From: Chloroflexota bacterium
GTDB lineage: Bacteria > Chloroflexota > Anaerolineae > Aggregatilineales > Phototrophicaceae
Length of the DNA stretch: 64,000 nt
Direction of reading: 5' to 3'
Assembly (NCBI GenBank): GCA_011523515.1
Contig: WTGO01000031.1
Coordinates: 29,598-93,597 of the forward strand
In this document: piece after piece, positions 34,298-43,304 of the stretch
Position numbering within the stretch: the stretch's first letter is position 1
How the letters are laid out: each line of letters opens with the position of its first letter
Position numbers and translations under genes: made by a program
Notes under the pieces: generated by a model
Seen by the model: the letters and a program-made list of their open reading frames with translations, nothing else
Told to the model about the DNA's origin: nothing
Database searches by the model: none

Positions 34298-35223
34298 GCG
34301 CCAAGTTCGTCGTAGAGCATGTCGGTGTTCAGCGACTGCAGCACCGTATCTTCGCTCTCCAGTGTCAGTGATGCCGCGGCGACGCCGAGCCGCATCGCCT
34401 CGTCAATCGGCACATCGTTGAGGATGCCGAAAATCACGGCGCCGGAAAAGGCGTCGCCTGCGCCCGAGGTATCCACCACTTCGGTATGGATTGCCCGCAA
34501 GTAGCCGCCGCCGCTGCTATCGGCATAAGCCAAGCCTTGCTCGCCCAGCGTCACGACGGCGATATTCGCGCCCATATTGACCAGTTGCTGTGCGGTGCCT
34601 ATGGCGGATTCGCGCTCGGTCGCCGGTTCATCGAGATTGCAGAGCGCGGCCGTTTCGCTGGCGTTGGGCACGATCAGATACAGATTGGCGATGTAGTCGG
34701 TCAGCCGGCTGGCCATCCGTGGTGATGTCGGGTCGGCGCAGACGCGCACTCGATAGCGCGCCGCCAGCTCGAACAAAGTATCGAGGGTCTCTTCGGAGAG
34801 TGTGGCGTCGACTACGACCAGCGCTGCGTTTTCAAAGAGCCATTCATGCTCCATCAAATAGTCGGAATCCAGGGCGTCGGCGATACCCAAATCATCGACC
34901 CGGGTGCAGTTGTCCTCCGATTGATACAGCAGCATGGAGGAAGCAGTAGTAGCGTCGCTGACTCGCAAGACGTGGCTGCAGTCGATGCCGGCCAGGCTCG
35001 AGTGCGTAATCAGGTGCTGGCCAATATCATCGTCTGCGATCGCGGCTAGCAGGACCGTCTCGATGTCCAGGCGCGCCAAGTTCTCGGCGATATTTCGAGC
35101 CACTCCGCTGACGGAGGTGTGGATATGCCCGTTTTGCCGCAAGCCCGGTTGTAATACTTCAATCGTGCGGGCGCTAATCTCGAGCACTGCCGAGCCGATC
35201 ACCAGGACAAAATCGCCGTCCAT
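34294..35223 (-). CDS. PfkB family carbohydrate kinase
   Basis: A 309-residue sugar or nucleoside kinase. The N-terminal motif GHIHTSVSGVARNIAENLARL (the family's G-G-x-x-x-N-x-A line) and the C-terminal DTSGAGDAFSGAVIFGIL (catalytic Asp and anion hole) are both present. The nearest relatives are sugar or pseudouridine kinases, with the MASRLTDYIANLYLIVPN region supporting the pseudouridine-kinase side, but the substrate is not certain. ATG 35223 has AGGAG 8 bases upstream. The FGE-fold gene stops 22 bases before, so the pair is probably one operon. Confidence 0.9.
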   Translation of the reverse strand: MDGDFVLVIGSAVLEISARTIEVLQPGLRQNGHIHTSVSGVARNIAENLARLDIETVLLAAIADDDIGQHLITHSSLAGIDCSHVLRVSDATTASSMLLYQSEDNCTRVDDLGIADALDSDYLMEHEWLFENAALVVVDATLSEETLDTLFELAARYRVRVCADPTSPRMASRLTDYIANLYLIVPNASETAALCNLDEPATERESAIGTAQQLVNMGANIAVVTLGEQGLAYADSSGGGYLRAIHTEVVDTSGAGDAFSGAVIFGILNDVPIDEAMRLGVAAASLTLESEDTVLQSLNTDMLYDELGA

Positions 35224-35244
35224 TTGTCCGCTCCTTGTGTCCGC

Positions 35245-36663
35245 CTATCCGGCAGAACTCGATGTGCTGCTGTCGATGGTCCGATCGGCTTCCGGTGGTG
35301 GCGGCTGCGTCGGCTGCGCGCTGGAGTTTGACAAATCCTGCGGCACTGGGGTTGGCACATCGACGCCCAGAGTGGCCGGGTTCAGACCGGAGCCGCCAAT
35401 CAAGTCGGCATTCGGCGGGTCCGCCACGCAGCGGAAACCAACCCAGCGTTGGAAGCCTTTGGGGTCCGCGAATTGCCGATGCACGGTGCGGCTGAAGAAG
35501 GGCACGCTGTTCCAGGAGCCGCCGCGCAGGACTTTCTGCTGGCCGGCGACCGGTCCCCTGGGATTGTCAGCAACACCGGCCGCGGCCCGCTCCTCGTAGT
35601 AGCGCTCGCTGTACCAGTCGCTTACCCACTCGGCCACGTTACCGGCCATGTCGTAAGCGCCGTAGAAGCTGGCGCCATTGGGATAACTGCCTACCGGGAA
35701 CGAGCCGGGCGGCGTATCCAGCGGGCGGTTAGTCTTCGCCAGCGTATTATCCCAGCGATTGCCCCAAGGGTAGATGCGGCCGTCATCGGCGCGCGCGGCG
35801 CGCTCCCATTCGGCCTCGGTGGGCAGGCGGCGGCCAACGGCTTCGCAGTAGGTCAGCGCGCCAAAATAGGTCACACCATAAACCGGGTGCGGCCGCAAAC
35901 CAGTACCGATGCTGTAATTGGTGCCATCAAAGATGATGGGGGCGTCCGGGCTTTCATTCTGCGTCTGTATACAGGGGAAGCCGGCACAGCCATTCACGTG
36001 TGTGTCGGGACCGCGCACATTAAGAAAGGCCACATACTGGTCGAAGGTCACTTCGGTAATTTCCATCTGGAAGGAATCGACGATGACATCATGCGCCGGG
36101 TAGGAATCGAAGGCGTAACTCGCCTCGCAAGTGCCGCCATCGCGCGTACACTCGTTCACCGCCTCCGCCACTTCGACCGGAGTCGTGCCCATAGTGATCG
36201 TGCCGCCCGGAATACTCACGGTCAGGCTGCGGATCAAGATCAGCACTTCGGGTATGGTATCGGCCTGCTGCGGCGACTCCGTCGGACCGACGGGCGGAGC
36301 GTCGGTGGGTAGCGGCGTGGCCTGCACTTGAACGGAAACAATCTCGTTTGACGCCGCTTGTATTGGCGTAGGCTCCGCGACGGTTACCGCCTGACTCTCC
36401 GGCGTGGCCGTCACCACGATGTACTGCGACAAGGGCGTTAGTGTGGGTTGATTCGGGTCCACCGTCGGCGTCATCAACACATGAATTTCCCTGATGATTA
36501 CCTCTGGCGCAGGAGTCGGCAGGAAGAACGCCGGTACGGTGCCCTCCAACAGTACAGCGGTCATCACGATCACGCCGCAAAACAGACCCGGGATAAAGCC
36601 AATGAGTCCCCATTGCCAGGCGGCGCTGCGATTGCGCCTGCCGCCAATTGGTCTATAGGACAT
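35245..36663 (-). CDS. Membrane-anchored FGE-fold (SUMF1-like) protein lacking the catalytic cysteines
   Basis: A 472-residue protein. An N-terminal helix (GLIGFIPGLFCGVIVMTAVL, about 18-37) anchors it, followed by a Thr/Pro-rich linker and a formylglycine-generating-enzyme fold from about residue 150 (SIPGGTITMGTT, DSFQMEITEVTFDQYVAFLN, RLPTEAEWERAAR, YDMAGNVAEWVSDWY, VLRGGSWNSVP, WVGFRC). In true FGE enzymes the Gly-Gly-Ser motif is followed by the paired Cys that convert Cys to formylglycine; here the sequence is GGSWNSVPFFSR, so both are absent. A binding role at the cell surface is likely. AAGGAGAG precedes the ATG. Confidence 0.85.
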   Translation of the reverse strand: MSYRPIGGRRNRSAAWQWGLIGFIPGLFCGVIVMTAVLLEGTVPAFFLPTPAPEVIIREIHVLMTPTVDPNQPTLTPLSQYIVVTATPESQAVTVAEPTPIQAASNEIVSVQVQATPLPTDAPPVGPTESPQQADTIPEVLILIRSLTVSIPGGTITMGTTPVEVAEAVNECTRDGGTCEASYAFDSYPAHDVIVDSFQMEITEVTFDQYVAFLNVRGPDTHVNGCAGFPCIQTQNESPDAPIIFDGTNYSIGTGLRPHPVYGVTYFGALTYCEAVGRRLPTEAEWERAARADDGRIYPWGNRWDNTLAKTNRPLDTPPGSFPVGSYPNGASFYGAYDMAGNVAEWVSDWYSERYYEERAAAGVADNPRGPVAGQQKVLRGGSWNSVPFFSRTVHRQFADPKGFQRWVGFRCVADPPNADLIGGSGLNPATLGVDVPTPVPQDLSNSSAQPTQPPPPEADRTIDSSTSSSAG

Positions 36664-36923
36664 TAACTCTCTCCTTTTGATGAACTGCCAGTCGCTGTTG
36701 CGCTGCACCGTTCTATACAATTATAGTCTAATCGACAAGGCAATCTTGGTAAACGGCGACGCCCAGAGCTGTTGAAGCTGCGGCCGCTCCGCCTCGCTTG
36801 ACACTGGCAGGCGCCGGGTTTAGGCTTAGATTATCCTGTTGGCGCTCTCGCGAGGCGCGCCAATGCTGCTGCAACCCAGACTGAAAGTGACGGTGACGGC
36901 GATCCGCCGCGAGGAATTCTGAG

Positions 36924-37940
36924 TTGACTCGTATCTCCTTACCGCCGATTGCGGCGCCGGCATTCGAGCAGGAGGGCGTTCGGCCGGTCAATCTGCGCAC
37001 GGATCTGCGCCCGTTGGCGGATTTGATCGAGCTGGTCTTTGCCGATTCGATGGATAGCAAGGGCCGCTCCGCCATTCGCGAGATGCGCTACCTGAGCAGT
37101 TTGGGCTACGGGTTGAAGCTGATCGCGCGGCTGAATGAACTTGCGCTCGGCATCAGCCTGGGCTTTGTCTATGTGCTGGATCGCAAGATCGTCGGCAATG
37201 TGTCAGTATATCCAGCGAGCTATCCGCCGGGATTCGGCGAGACCTGGATTCTGGCGAACGTTGGTGTCCATCCATACTATCAGCGGCGCGGCATCGCGCA
37301 CGAATTGATGCGGGCAAGCCTGGAGATGATCCGCCGGCGCGGCGCGGCGCGTGTGATCCTGCAGGTGAATTTTGAGAACGACGCTGCCCTAAGGCTCTAT
37401 GAAAGCCATGGTTTCATGCTTGAGCGCGCCTGGCAAGGTTGGCGGCGCAGCGGTTTTTTGCCTTCCCCCGCTTCGAGCCAGCGCGAAATCGAGATTACCC
37501 GCGTAGGGCAGAGCGATTGGCAGAACGAGTACGCCTTGGCGCAAGCCGCGCGTCCCAATAGCCGCGGCGGTCTGGGTTGGCTGAAGCCGATACATCCGGC
37601 GGCATTCAATCAATCGCTCTGGCGCCGGCTGCGCAACCTGGTCGCTCTCAGCACGGTTGAAAAGATGGCCGTACGCGACTCCAATGCGGATTCAATTTTG
37701 GCGTCGTGCTGGATAGAAAGCGCCCTGAGCTTCGGCAATATTCGCGCCTGGCTTTTCGCGGATCCGGCTATCGAATACGCGCCTTATGCGGAGGCGCTGC
37801 TCAACAGACTCGTCACGCGCTATGACCGTTCGACGATCGTAATTGAGCACCCCAGAGATGATGAAGTCGTGAATGAATTGTTAACGACCTACCAATTCAC
37901 AGTCAAGCGTGATCTATGGCATATGCGGCTGGACATCTAA
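36924..37940 (+). CDS. GNAT acetyltransferase with C-terminal extension
   Basis: A 338-residue protein. The N-terminal half (about 25-175) is a complete GNAT domain: ILANVGVHPYYQRRGIAHEL contains the acetyl-CoA loop Q-R-R-G-I-A, and LQVNFENDAALRLYESHGF is the usual strand and last helix. The other 160 residues look like a second, degenerate GNAT-type half (EYAPYAEALLNRLVTRYDRS). The start is TTG, with GAGGA about 8 bases upstream. It stands by itself between divergent genes and the substrate is unknown. Confidence 0.8.
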   Translation: MTRISLPPIAAPAFEQEGVRPVNLRTDLRPLADLIELVFADSMDSKGRSAIREMRYLSSLGYGLKLIARLNELALGISLGFVYVLDRKIVGNVSVYPASYPPGFGETWILANVGVHPYYQRRGIAHELMRASLEMIRRRGAARVILQVNFENDAALRLYESHGFMLERAWQGWRRSGFLPSPASSQREIEITRVGQSDWQNEYALAQAARPNSRGGLGWLKPIHPAAFNQSLWRRLRNLVALSTVEKMAVRDSNADSILASCWIESALSFGNIRAWLFADPAIEYAPYAEALLNRLVTRYDRSTIVIEHPRDDEVVNELLTTYQFTVKRDLWHMRLDI

Positions 37941-37962
37941 CGCTTCGTTCCAAGTGGCGGCC

Positions 37963-39834
37963 TTAGGCGTCGGGCTCTTCCTTCGCGGTCGCGCGCAGGC
38001 GCCGCGGGCGATGTTCGTTGCGCAGGTTTGGTCCCGGCTTGGAGGCTTGCTGCTGAGGCGCGATAAGCTTCTTTGGCAGCCGCGGCGGGCGGTTGCGGTC
38101 CGGGTTGCGCGCCGCCCGCACTCCATCGTTGAAAGCTTCAGCCTGTGACGCGCCGCCTGATCCGGGTTGCGTCGTGGGCTGGGCGGTGGAAGCCGCGCTA
38201 TGCTCCGGTATCGTTCGCAATCCGCCGACGGGAGACTCGCCCAGGTACTCGCCGAGGATCTTCCGCTGCTGCATGGCGTCGAAGCGGGCGCGGCGCAATG
38301 ACTTATTGTGCTGACGGCGGGAGATTTCCTGCTGGATTTCCTGAGGCCGCGGCACTTTTATAAAGAGCTTCGGTTCGTCAGCGCCCACCAACGACATGCG
38401 CACGTCGCCATATTTGAGCAAGGCGGCAAAGAAGCCGCTGCTTACCGACTCTACATTATCGATTCGCTCGACCAGGATCTGATCGCGCAGATTCTCCAAG
38501 AAGAACGGGCGTTTATGCACCAACGTTATGATGTCGTCCGAGATGATATAGACATCGTTTCGCCAATCCCAATCCAGCCAATAAGCGGTGAGGCAGCTGG
38601 CCAGCAATGCCACCATGGCGACGGGAAAGGTGACGATGCGCAGGTCCGGGCTGACCAGTGTAAATGTCAGAATCAGCGCCGCCAAGGAGACCAGTACGAT
38701 GAGTATGGGAAGCGCCGTGTGCTGCGCCCATACGCTTATATGCTTGCGATAGACGATGTCGCCGTTGCTCATATCAATTTTGGTGCTGAGGAAACCATTG
38801 CTGCCTGATAGCGGCTTTGGCGGCCCATCAGTGGTGTGGCTGGATGAATACGGCGCGTCGTCAACCGGCTCTCCCGACATCATTCTTTGCATTTCTGCGC
38901 GCACCAGCCGGTGATGGCGCTGTGCCTTGCGGCTCTCGAAATACTGCCTGTTGTCCATGATCATTTTCTGAAAGCGCGCGGGCGAGGGCATCAGCGCCAT
39001 TTCCAGATTGCCTTGCGCGCCGGCGGTTTTCACGATCACTGTGCCATATCGAAAGATGCGCGCGAAGGGATCGTAAGGCGGGAGTTCATAATTGATCTCG
39101 TGGACGCTATCCAGGCCCACTTGCGTCACTTGTCGATACATCGTCAGTATGGTCCGGTTGATGCGGATGATCCGCTGGTCGGTGACGATGACCGAATCGT
39201 TGCGCCATTCTAGATAGAAATAAACAAGGGCCAGCCCGGGCAGCGCGATAGACAGCGCGAATAAGACCAGCGAAGGCGCCTGCGCGTCCAGCGCTGCCGC
39301 GCCTATCCACATGGCCGGCATCAGCAGCAGCGGCAGCCAGGCCGTGCGCAGGAACGACCACCAGTGACGATGCGTCCGCAGCAATATTTCTTCGTCTTCG
39401 CGCTGCTCGGCGAATTGCGGATTGATTAGCCCGTGGCTCGGTTCGGTGCTGTCGGCGCCAAGCCTTGCGCCCATGTCAGGTTCTTCGCGCAGCAGCTGAG
39501 ATAAACTGGCGCGCGTCAATTTTAGCAGTGTGACTGGCTGCGCCGCCCGCATCGTCGCCGATTGCATGGCCTGGCCGAATAGGGCTTCCTGGTTAAGGCT
39601 CTGGCCGGCGCTTACGGTTGCCAGCGGAGACTGGCTGCCATCTTCGTTGCTTTGCAAGAGCAGGGCTTGCCCGCTCAAGAGCATCACCATGCCGTCAGCG
39701 GGGGCGCCCTGAACAAAGATATCTTCGCCGGCGCGGTAGCTCTTGCGCTCCAGTAGACTTTCGATCCGCGCCAGTTGCGCTTCGCTCAGGCTGGCGAAGA
39801 GCGGTACGCTGTCCAGCCGGAATGTCTCCAGCAT
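37963..39834 (-). CDS. Cyclic-nucleotide-binding-fold protein with two membrane PH-like domains
   Basis: A 623-residue protein. Residues 1-130 are a cNMP-binding (CRP-type) domain: LETFRLDSVPLFASLSEAQL, SYRAGEDIFVQGAPADGMVM and the later S-A-T-M-R-A segment, with no clear Arg for a phosphate in the pocket. Two helix-pair plus PH-like (bPH2) units follow: WLPLLLMPAMWIG...NDSVIVTDQRIIRINRTIL with QVGLDSVHEINYE, and TALPILIVLVSLAALI...NDVYIISDDIITLVHKRP with ERIDNVESVSSG. The tail is Arg/Pro-rich. The extended -10 TGATATAAT ends at 39870, so transcripts would start inside the frame and ATG 39834 is preferred over ATG 39867. Confidence 0.78.
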   Translation of the reverse strand: MLETFRLDSVPLFASLSEAQLARIESLLERKSYRAGEDIFVQGAPADGMVMLLSGQALLLQSNEDGSQSPLATVSAGQSLNQEALFGQAMQSATMRAAQPVTLLKLTRASLSQLLREEPDMGARLGADSTEPSHGLINPQFAEQREDEEILLRTHRHWWSFLRTAWLPLLLMPAMWIGAAALDAQAPSLVLFALSIALPGLALVYFYLEWRNDSVIVTDQRIIRINRTILTMYRQVTQVGLDSVHEINYELPPYDPFARIFRYGTVIVKTAGAQGNLEMALMPSPARFQKMIMDNRQYFESRKAQRHHRLVRAEMQRMMSGEPVDDAPYSSSHTTDGPPKPLSGSNGFLSTKIDMSNGDIVYRKHISVWAQHTALPILIVLVSLAALILTFTLVSPDLRIVTFPVAMVALLASCLTAYWLDWDWRNDVYIISDDIITLVHKRPFFLENLRDQILVERIDNVESVSSGFFAALLKYGDVRMSLVGADEPKLFIKVPRPQEIQQEISRRQHNKSLRRARFDAMQQRKILGEYLGESPVGGLRTIPEHSAASTAQPTTQPGSGGASQAEAFNDGVRAARNPDRNRPPRLPKKLIAPQQQASKPGPNLRNEHRPRRLRATAKEEPDA

Positions 39835-39869
39835 GAATTGGTCTTTCGTTAAGAGTCTACGCTGCATCA

Positions 39870-39878
39870 ATTATATCA
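39870..39878 (-). promoter_or_regulatory. Extended -10 promoter of the cNMP/PH gene
   Basis: Reading on the minus strand, TGATATAAT (39878 to 39870) is a perfect extended -10 (T-G-n plus TATAAT). Because transcription starts about 7 bases after it, near 39862, the ATG at 39867 would be outside the message. This decides the start at 39834 for the gene below. Confidence 0.5.
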
Positions 39879-39940
39879 CCATGAATAATTGTCCACGTCT
39901 CTTGCAGCGCGCTGTCAGCGATTAGGCACGGCGATCCCAA

Positions 39941-39969
39941 TTAGAATTTGCGGACAAATATGGTACAAT
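39941..39969 (+). promoter_or_regulatory. Sigma70-type promoter of tatA
   Basis: TTAGAA (39941-39946) and TACAAT (39964-39969) are 17 bases apart. The start of transcription would be near 39976, about 30 bases before ATG 40007, which has its own AAGGAG. Confidence 0.55.
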
Positions 39970-40006
39970 CACCCAAGGATTCGAAGCAATGCACAAGGAG
40001 AACATT

Positions 40007-40198
40007 ATGGGGAGTCTTGGTGGACCCGAACTTCTATTGGTTCTTGCGATAGTTATTTTGCTGTTTGGCGTCGGGCGCGTTTCCCGCATCGGCGGCGAAC
40101 TAGGCTCGGCCGTGGCCAATTTCCGCAAAGGTTTGCAGGAAGGCGCCAAAGGCAAAACCGAAGAATCGGAAGAGAAGGAAAACGCTCCGTCTGTATAG
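40007..40198 (+). CDS. tatA: Twin-arginine translocase subunit TatA/E
   Basis: A 63-residue TatA-type protein. It has one short transmembrane helix (ELLLVLAIVILLFGVGRV) ending in the F-G hinge, followed by an amphipathic helix (GGELGSAVANFRKGLQEGAK) and a charged tail (KTEESEEKEN). TatA rings form the pore for folded Tat proteins together with TatC, which is not in the window. ATG 40007 has AAGGAG 7 bases upstream; the in-frame ATG 18 bases earlier is weaker. It is convergent with a DUF1992 gene one base away. Confidence 0.93.
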   Translation: MGSLGGPELLLVLAIVILLFGVGRVSRIGGELGSAVANFRKGLQEGAKGKTEESEEKENAPSV

Positions 40199-40199
40199 C

Positions 40200-40667
40200 T
40201 TAGGCCTCTCGCTGGGCTTTGGAGAGCGCTTGTTTGATCAGCTTGTCGCTATCCAGCATGGGCCGGTGCGGGATACCGTTCGGCGCCTTCAGATTGTGCA
40301 AAGTCACAGCGCGATTATGCCGATCAATCCGCTCATCCAGCCGATCGACGTAACGAGCCCAATTCCTCGATCGTTGCCGCGCGGTTCGCCTCTCCACATC
40401 ACTGGAGGCCGCGTCCAGATTTCTGACTCTCGATTCTATCTCGGCGCGGATTTCCGCTTCACTTTGCTCCACAGACTTGCCTAGCGCCATCCATTCCGGC
40501 GCCACTTCATGGTCCTGCATAATTTTGAATGCGGCTCGTTGATCGCGGGGCGTGTGGCTGTCTTTCGGCAGCGGCAGCGGTTTGCCTGCGCCGGGCAGGG
40601 CGGATATGTCGCCATCGCCGATTACTTCGCCAAGCAGATGGTCAACAATGCGAGCCCAGCGATCCAT
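40200..40667 (-). CDS. DUF1992 (DnaJC28-type conserved domain) protein
   Basis: A 155-residue soluble protein. The DUF1992 motif is plain: ARIVDHLLGEVIGDGDISAL followed by PGAGKPLPLPKD and a helical region ending PEWMALGKSVEQSEAEI. The same domain occurs in the vertebrate J-protein DNAJC28, but there is no J domain here. The rest is a coiled-coil-like, Arg-rich helix (SDVERRTARQRSRNWARYVD). Function not established. It is preceded on the same strand by the LysM-LTD gene, 32 bases away. Confidence 0.88.
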   Translation of the reverse strand: MDRWARIVDHLLGEVIGDGDISALPGAGKPLPLPKDSHTPRDQRAAFKIMQDHEVAPEWMALGKSVEQSEAEIRAEIESRVRNLDAASSDVERRTARQRSRNWARYVDRLDERIDRHNRAVTLHNLKAPNGIPHRPMLDSDKLIKQALSKAQREA

Positions 40668-40699
40668 CTCGTTCTCCGTTTCGTGTTCTTGCGAGACGG

Positions 40700-41644
40700 T
40701 TATTCACTCTCGCTTGGCCCGGGCAGCTGAAGCGTCTGTACTATGCGCCCTTGCGGGTCAGCGAGCGTCAGCGATTCTCCCGGCGACCATACACTTTCCT
40801 CACGGCCCCAGAAGCGCGCGTTCGCTGTGCTGGTGCCGCTTCGCGTATACAGCACGACGCCCGTATCCTGAAACAGCAGGACATCGCGGAATCTGTAGGT
40901 ATTGCCATCGGCGTCCGCAAGTGTCCAATCGCTGATGTTGATGTTGCCGCCGATATTCTGCAGGCGAATGGATTCGGCAGTGATGTCGCCCAGGCCCTGT
41001 GCAGCCCGGATTTCGAATTGCGGTTTGGCGGGTGTGCTGGTGGCGGTCGGCAATGGCGTCGACGTGGGCTCGAGCGTTACGGGCAGTGGTTCGCCTGTGC
41101 GCTCGTCCACGCGGCAGCCCGGATGCGGGATCAGCAGCCGCTGACCGATTTGCAGATTGGGCGCCGTATTGACTGTCATTCCATTGGCGCGCAGCAGGTC
41201 GTCCAGTTCAACGCCCTTGCGCAGCGCGATAAAGTAGGCTGAGTCGCCGGCCAGGACGGTGTAGAACTCGCAGGTCGAATCAATAATCGGCCCTCCAGCG
41301 ATCGACGGCGTCGGTGTACTGATTACGACATCGCGGGCGCCGAGCGCGTTGGGGTCAATCGCCCGGTCCGAGGCGCCGCCGGCTTCACTCGCGATATCGG
41401 CCGGCAACTCAACTTGCGCGCGCTGCGCCGCCGCGGGCAGGGCGGTCGCCAGCTTGGTCGGCAGTGGCGTGGCCGTATAAATCACTTCTACTGTGATGAT
41501 CTGCGGAATCTCGACGCCCTCACGCCGGCCCTCATAAATGGTGAGCGCCAGGTAAGTGCCGCTGACGGCGGCGAGGAAGGTCAGCGCCAGAAATATGATC
41601 TGCGGCAGAATCTTCTGCTGCTGGGGGCGCTGCCGTTGAATCAT
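40700..41644 (-). CDS. Membrane-anchored LysM and lamin-tail-domain protein
   Basis: A 314-residue protein. A basic N-terminus and one helix (ILPQIIFLALTFLAAVSGTY, about 12-32) anchor it, followed by a Thr/Pro/Ala linker. A LysM-like domain (EFYTVLAGDSAYFIALRKGV, LRANGMTV, LQIGQRLLIP, about 128-178) could bind glycan. After a second T/P-rich linker, the last 105 residues are a lamin-tail domain: IRLQNIGGNINISDWTLADA, YRFRDVLLFQDTGVVLYTRS, then RFWGREESVW. Function: probably cell-wall association. It leads a two-gene unit with DUF1992 and is divergent from glgA. Confidence 0.85.
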   Translation of the reverse strand: MIQRQRPQQQKILPQIIFLALTFLAAVSGTYLALTIYEGRREGVEIPQIITVEVIYTATPLPTKLATALPAAAQRAQVELPADIASEAGGASDRAIDPNALGARDVVISTPTPSIAGGPIIDSTCEFYTVLAGDSAYFIALRKGVELDDLLRANGMTVNTAPNLQIGQRLLIPHPGCRVDERTGEPLPVTLEPTSTPLPTATSTPAKPQFEIRAAQGLGDITAESIRLQNIGGNINISDWTLADADGNTYRFRDVLLFQDTGVVLYTRSGTSTANARFWGREESVWSPGESLTLADPQGRIVQTLQLPGPSESE

Positions 41645-41783
41645 GTGTAGTCCCGCGTCATGGAGCCGCCTGACAGGAATACTAGCACAGGCGATAGGGA
41701 CTGGCAACGCGGTCGGAACCGTGTTTGAATCTAAGTGTCATTTGAAAGGTCCCAGCGTGTCCAGCTCCGGAGAATCCGCGTAG

Positions 41784-43253
41784 ATGAAGGTACTGTTGGC
41801 AAGCGCCGAGGCCGTGCCCTTTGCCAAAGTGGGCGGTCTCGCCGATGTGGCTGGCTCGCTTCCGGCAGCGCTGCGCCGGCTGGGTGTTGATGCCCGCGTC
41901 ATACTGCCCGGCTATGGCTTTATCAATCACGAGCTGTACGGCGTCGAACGCATCTTGAGCTTCGAATTTGCCCATCGGCTGGGCCTTAGCGATGTGACGC
42001 TTTTTGCCGCCGAGCATGATGGAATTCCCTACTATTTGCTGCAGTCAGCTCCCTATTTTGGGTTGGAAGGCGATGTCTACAGCCAATGGAATTGGGATAT
42101 GGAGCGCTACATCTTCTTCAATCAGGCGACGTTGGCTGCTCTGCACCAGCTCGATGAGACTGAAGGCTGGTTTCCTGATGTTGTACACGCTAACGACTGG
42201 CACACGGGTTTGCTGCCGTTCATGATTCGTGATCACGGCGCCGGCGATAAATGGGCGAGCCTGGCCAGCGTGATCAGCATCCACAACGTCGCCTATCAAG
42301 GTGATAACGCCGGAGGCTTTCTGTGGCATGCGGGCGTAAACGGCAGGCATCATGCCGACCTGGCAGCGCTCGGTTTGGAGAACAATTTGTTGGGCATTGG
42401 AATCGCCTACAGCGACATGATATCCACGGTCAGCCCGCGCTACGCAATGGAGATTCAATACCCGTACGCCGGTTATGAGCTGGCGTCGCTGATCACGCGG
42501 CGGGCGGGCGATATGCGCGGCATCCTCAACGGCCTGGACAGCGAACTGTGGGATCCTGCCACCGATGCGAAGATAATCAGCAATTTTGACGCGGATAACT
42601 TCGAATCTGAGCGCCCGCCCAATAAAGGGCATCTGCAGTCCTTTGCGCGGCTGCCCTTGCGCCAGGATGTGGCGCTGGTGGGCATCGTCAGCCGGCTGGC
42701 GGCGCAAAAAGGTTTTGATCTGGCTCTGCCCTCCTTGCGCAATGTGCTGGGCGCGCGCGATGCGCAAATGGTGGTTTTGGGTACGGGCGAGCCGGAGATT
42801 GAACAGGCCTTCTGGCAACTGGATCAAGACTTCGGTGATAAGGCGCGCGCATTCCTGCAGTTTGATGGTGCGCTGGCGCAGCAAATCTACGCCGGCTGTG
42901 ATATCTTTCTGATGCCGAGCCACTTTGAACCCTGCGGCATGGGCCAGATGATGGCTATGCGCTACGGCGCGCTGCCGCTCGTCCGCGAGACGGGCGGGCT
43001 GGCCGATACCGTCATCAACTACGACGCCGCCGATGCCGACATTGGAACGGGGTTCGTCTTCCAATGGCAGGAGGCGCAAGCGGTGGAGGGAACGCTAAAT
43101 TGGGCCTTGGACGTCTACGAGAGACGGCCAGGCGCCTGGAGGCGGATGCAACGGCGCGGCATGAAGACCGACTTCAGTTGGCGGAAGAGCGCCGGAGAAT
43201 ATGTAGAAATGTACCAGCAAGCTCGCGCAAAGGCCCTGAGCCGGCTCGGCTAA
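41784..43253 (+). CDS. glgA: Glycogen (starch) synthase, GT5
   Basis: A 489-residue glycogen synthase that extends alpha-1,4-glucan with ADP-glucose. The N-terminal [20 protein letters not shown] contains the K-x-G-G-L motif that binds ADP-glucose. The C-terminal half has [14 protein letters not shown], and [20 protein letters not shown] with the catalytic-region Glu, as in bacterial GlgA (GT-B fold). It is followed directly by glgC (52 bases), so the two steps of ADP-glucose use and supply are together. GGAG lies about 11 bases before the ATG. Confidence 0.96.
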   Translation: MKVLLASAEAVPFAKVGGLADVAGSLPAALRRLGVDARVILPGYGFINHELYGVERILSFEFAHRLGLSDVTLFAAEHDGIPYYLLQSAPYFGLEGDVYSQWNWDMERYIFFNQATLAALHQLDETEGWFPDVVHANDWHTGLLPFMIRDHGAGDKWASLASVISIHNVAYQGDNAGGFLWHAGVNGRHHADLAALGLENNLLGIGIAYSDMISTVSPRYAMEIQYPYAGYELASLITRRAGDMRGILNGLDSELWDPATDAKIISNFDADNFESERPPNKGHLQSFARLPLRQDVALVGIVSRLAAQKGFDLALPSLRNVLGARDAQMVVLGTGEPEIEQAFWQLDQDFGDKARAFLQFDGALAQQIYAGCDIFLMPSHFEPCGMGQMMAMRYGALPLVRETGGLADTVINYDAADADIGTGFVFQWQEAQAVEGTLNWALDVYERRPGAWRRMQRRGMKTDFSWRKSAGEYVEMYQQARAKALSRLG

Positions 43254-43304
43254 AATTCTTTTGTGATCCAAGACCATGGAATTGCTGCGATAAAGGAGTA
43301 AAGC

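Noticed and set aside
42045..43079. Long open frame of 344 codons opposite glgA
   Set aside because: It is complementary to the well-supported glycogen synthase gene and has no protein features of its own.
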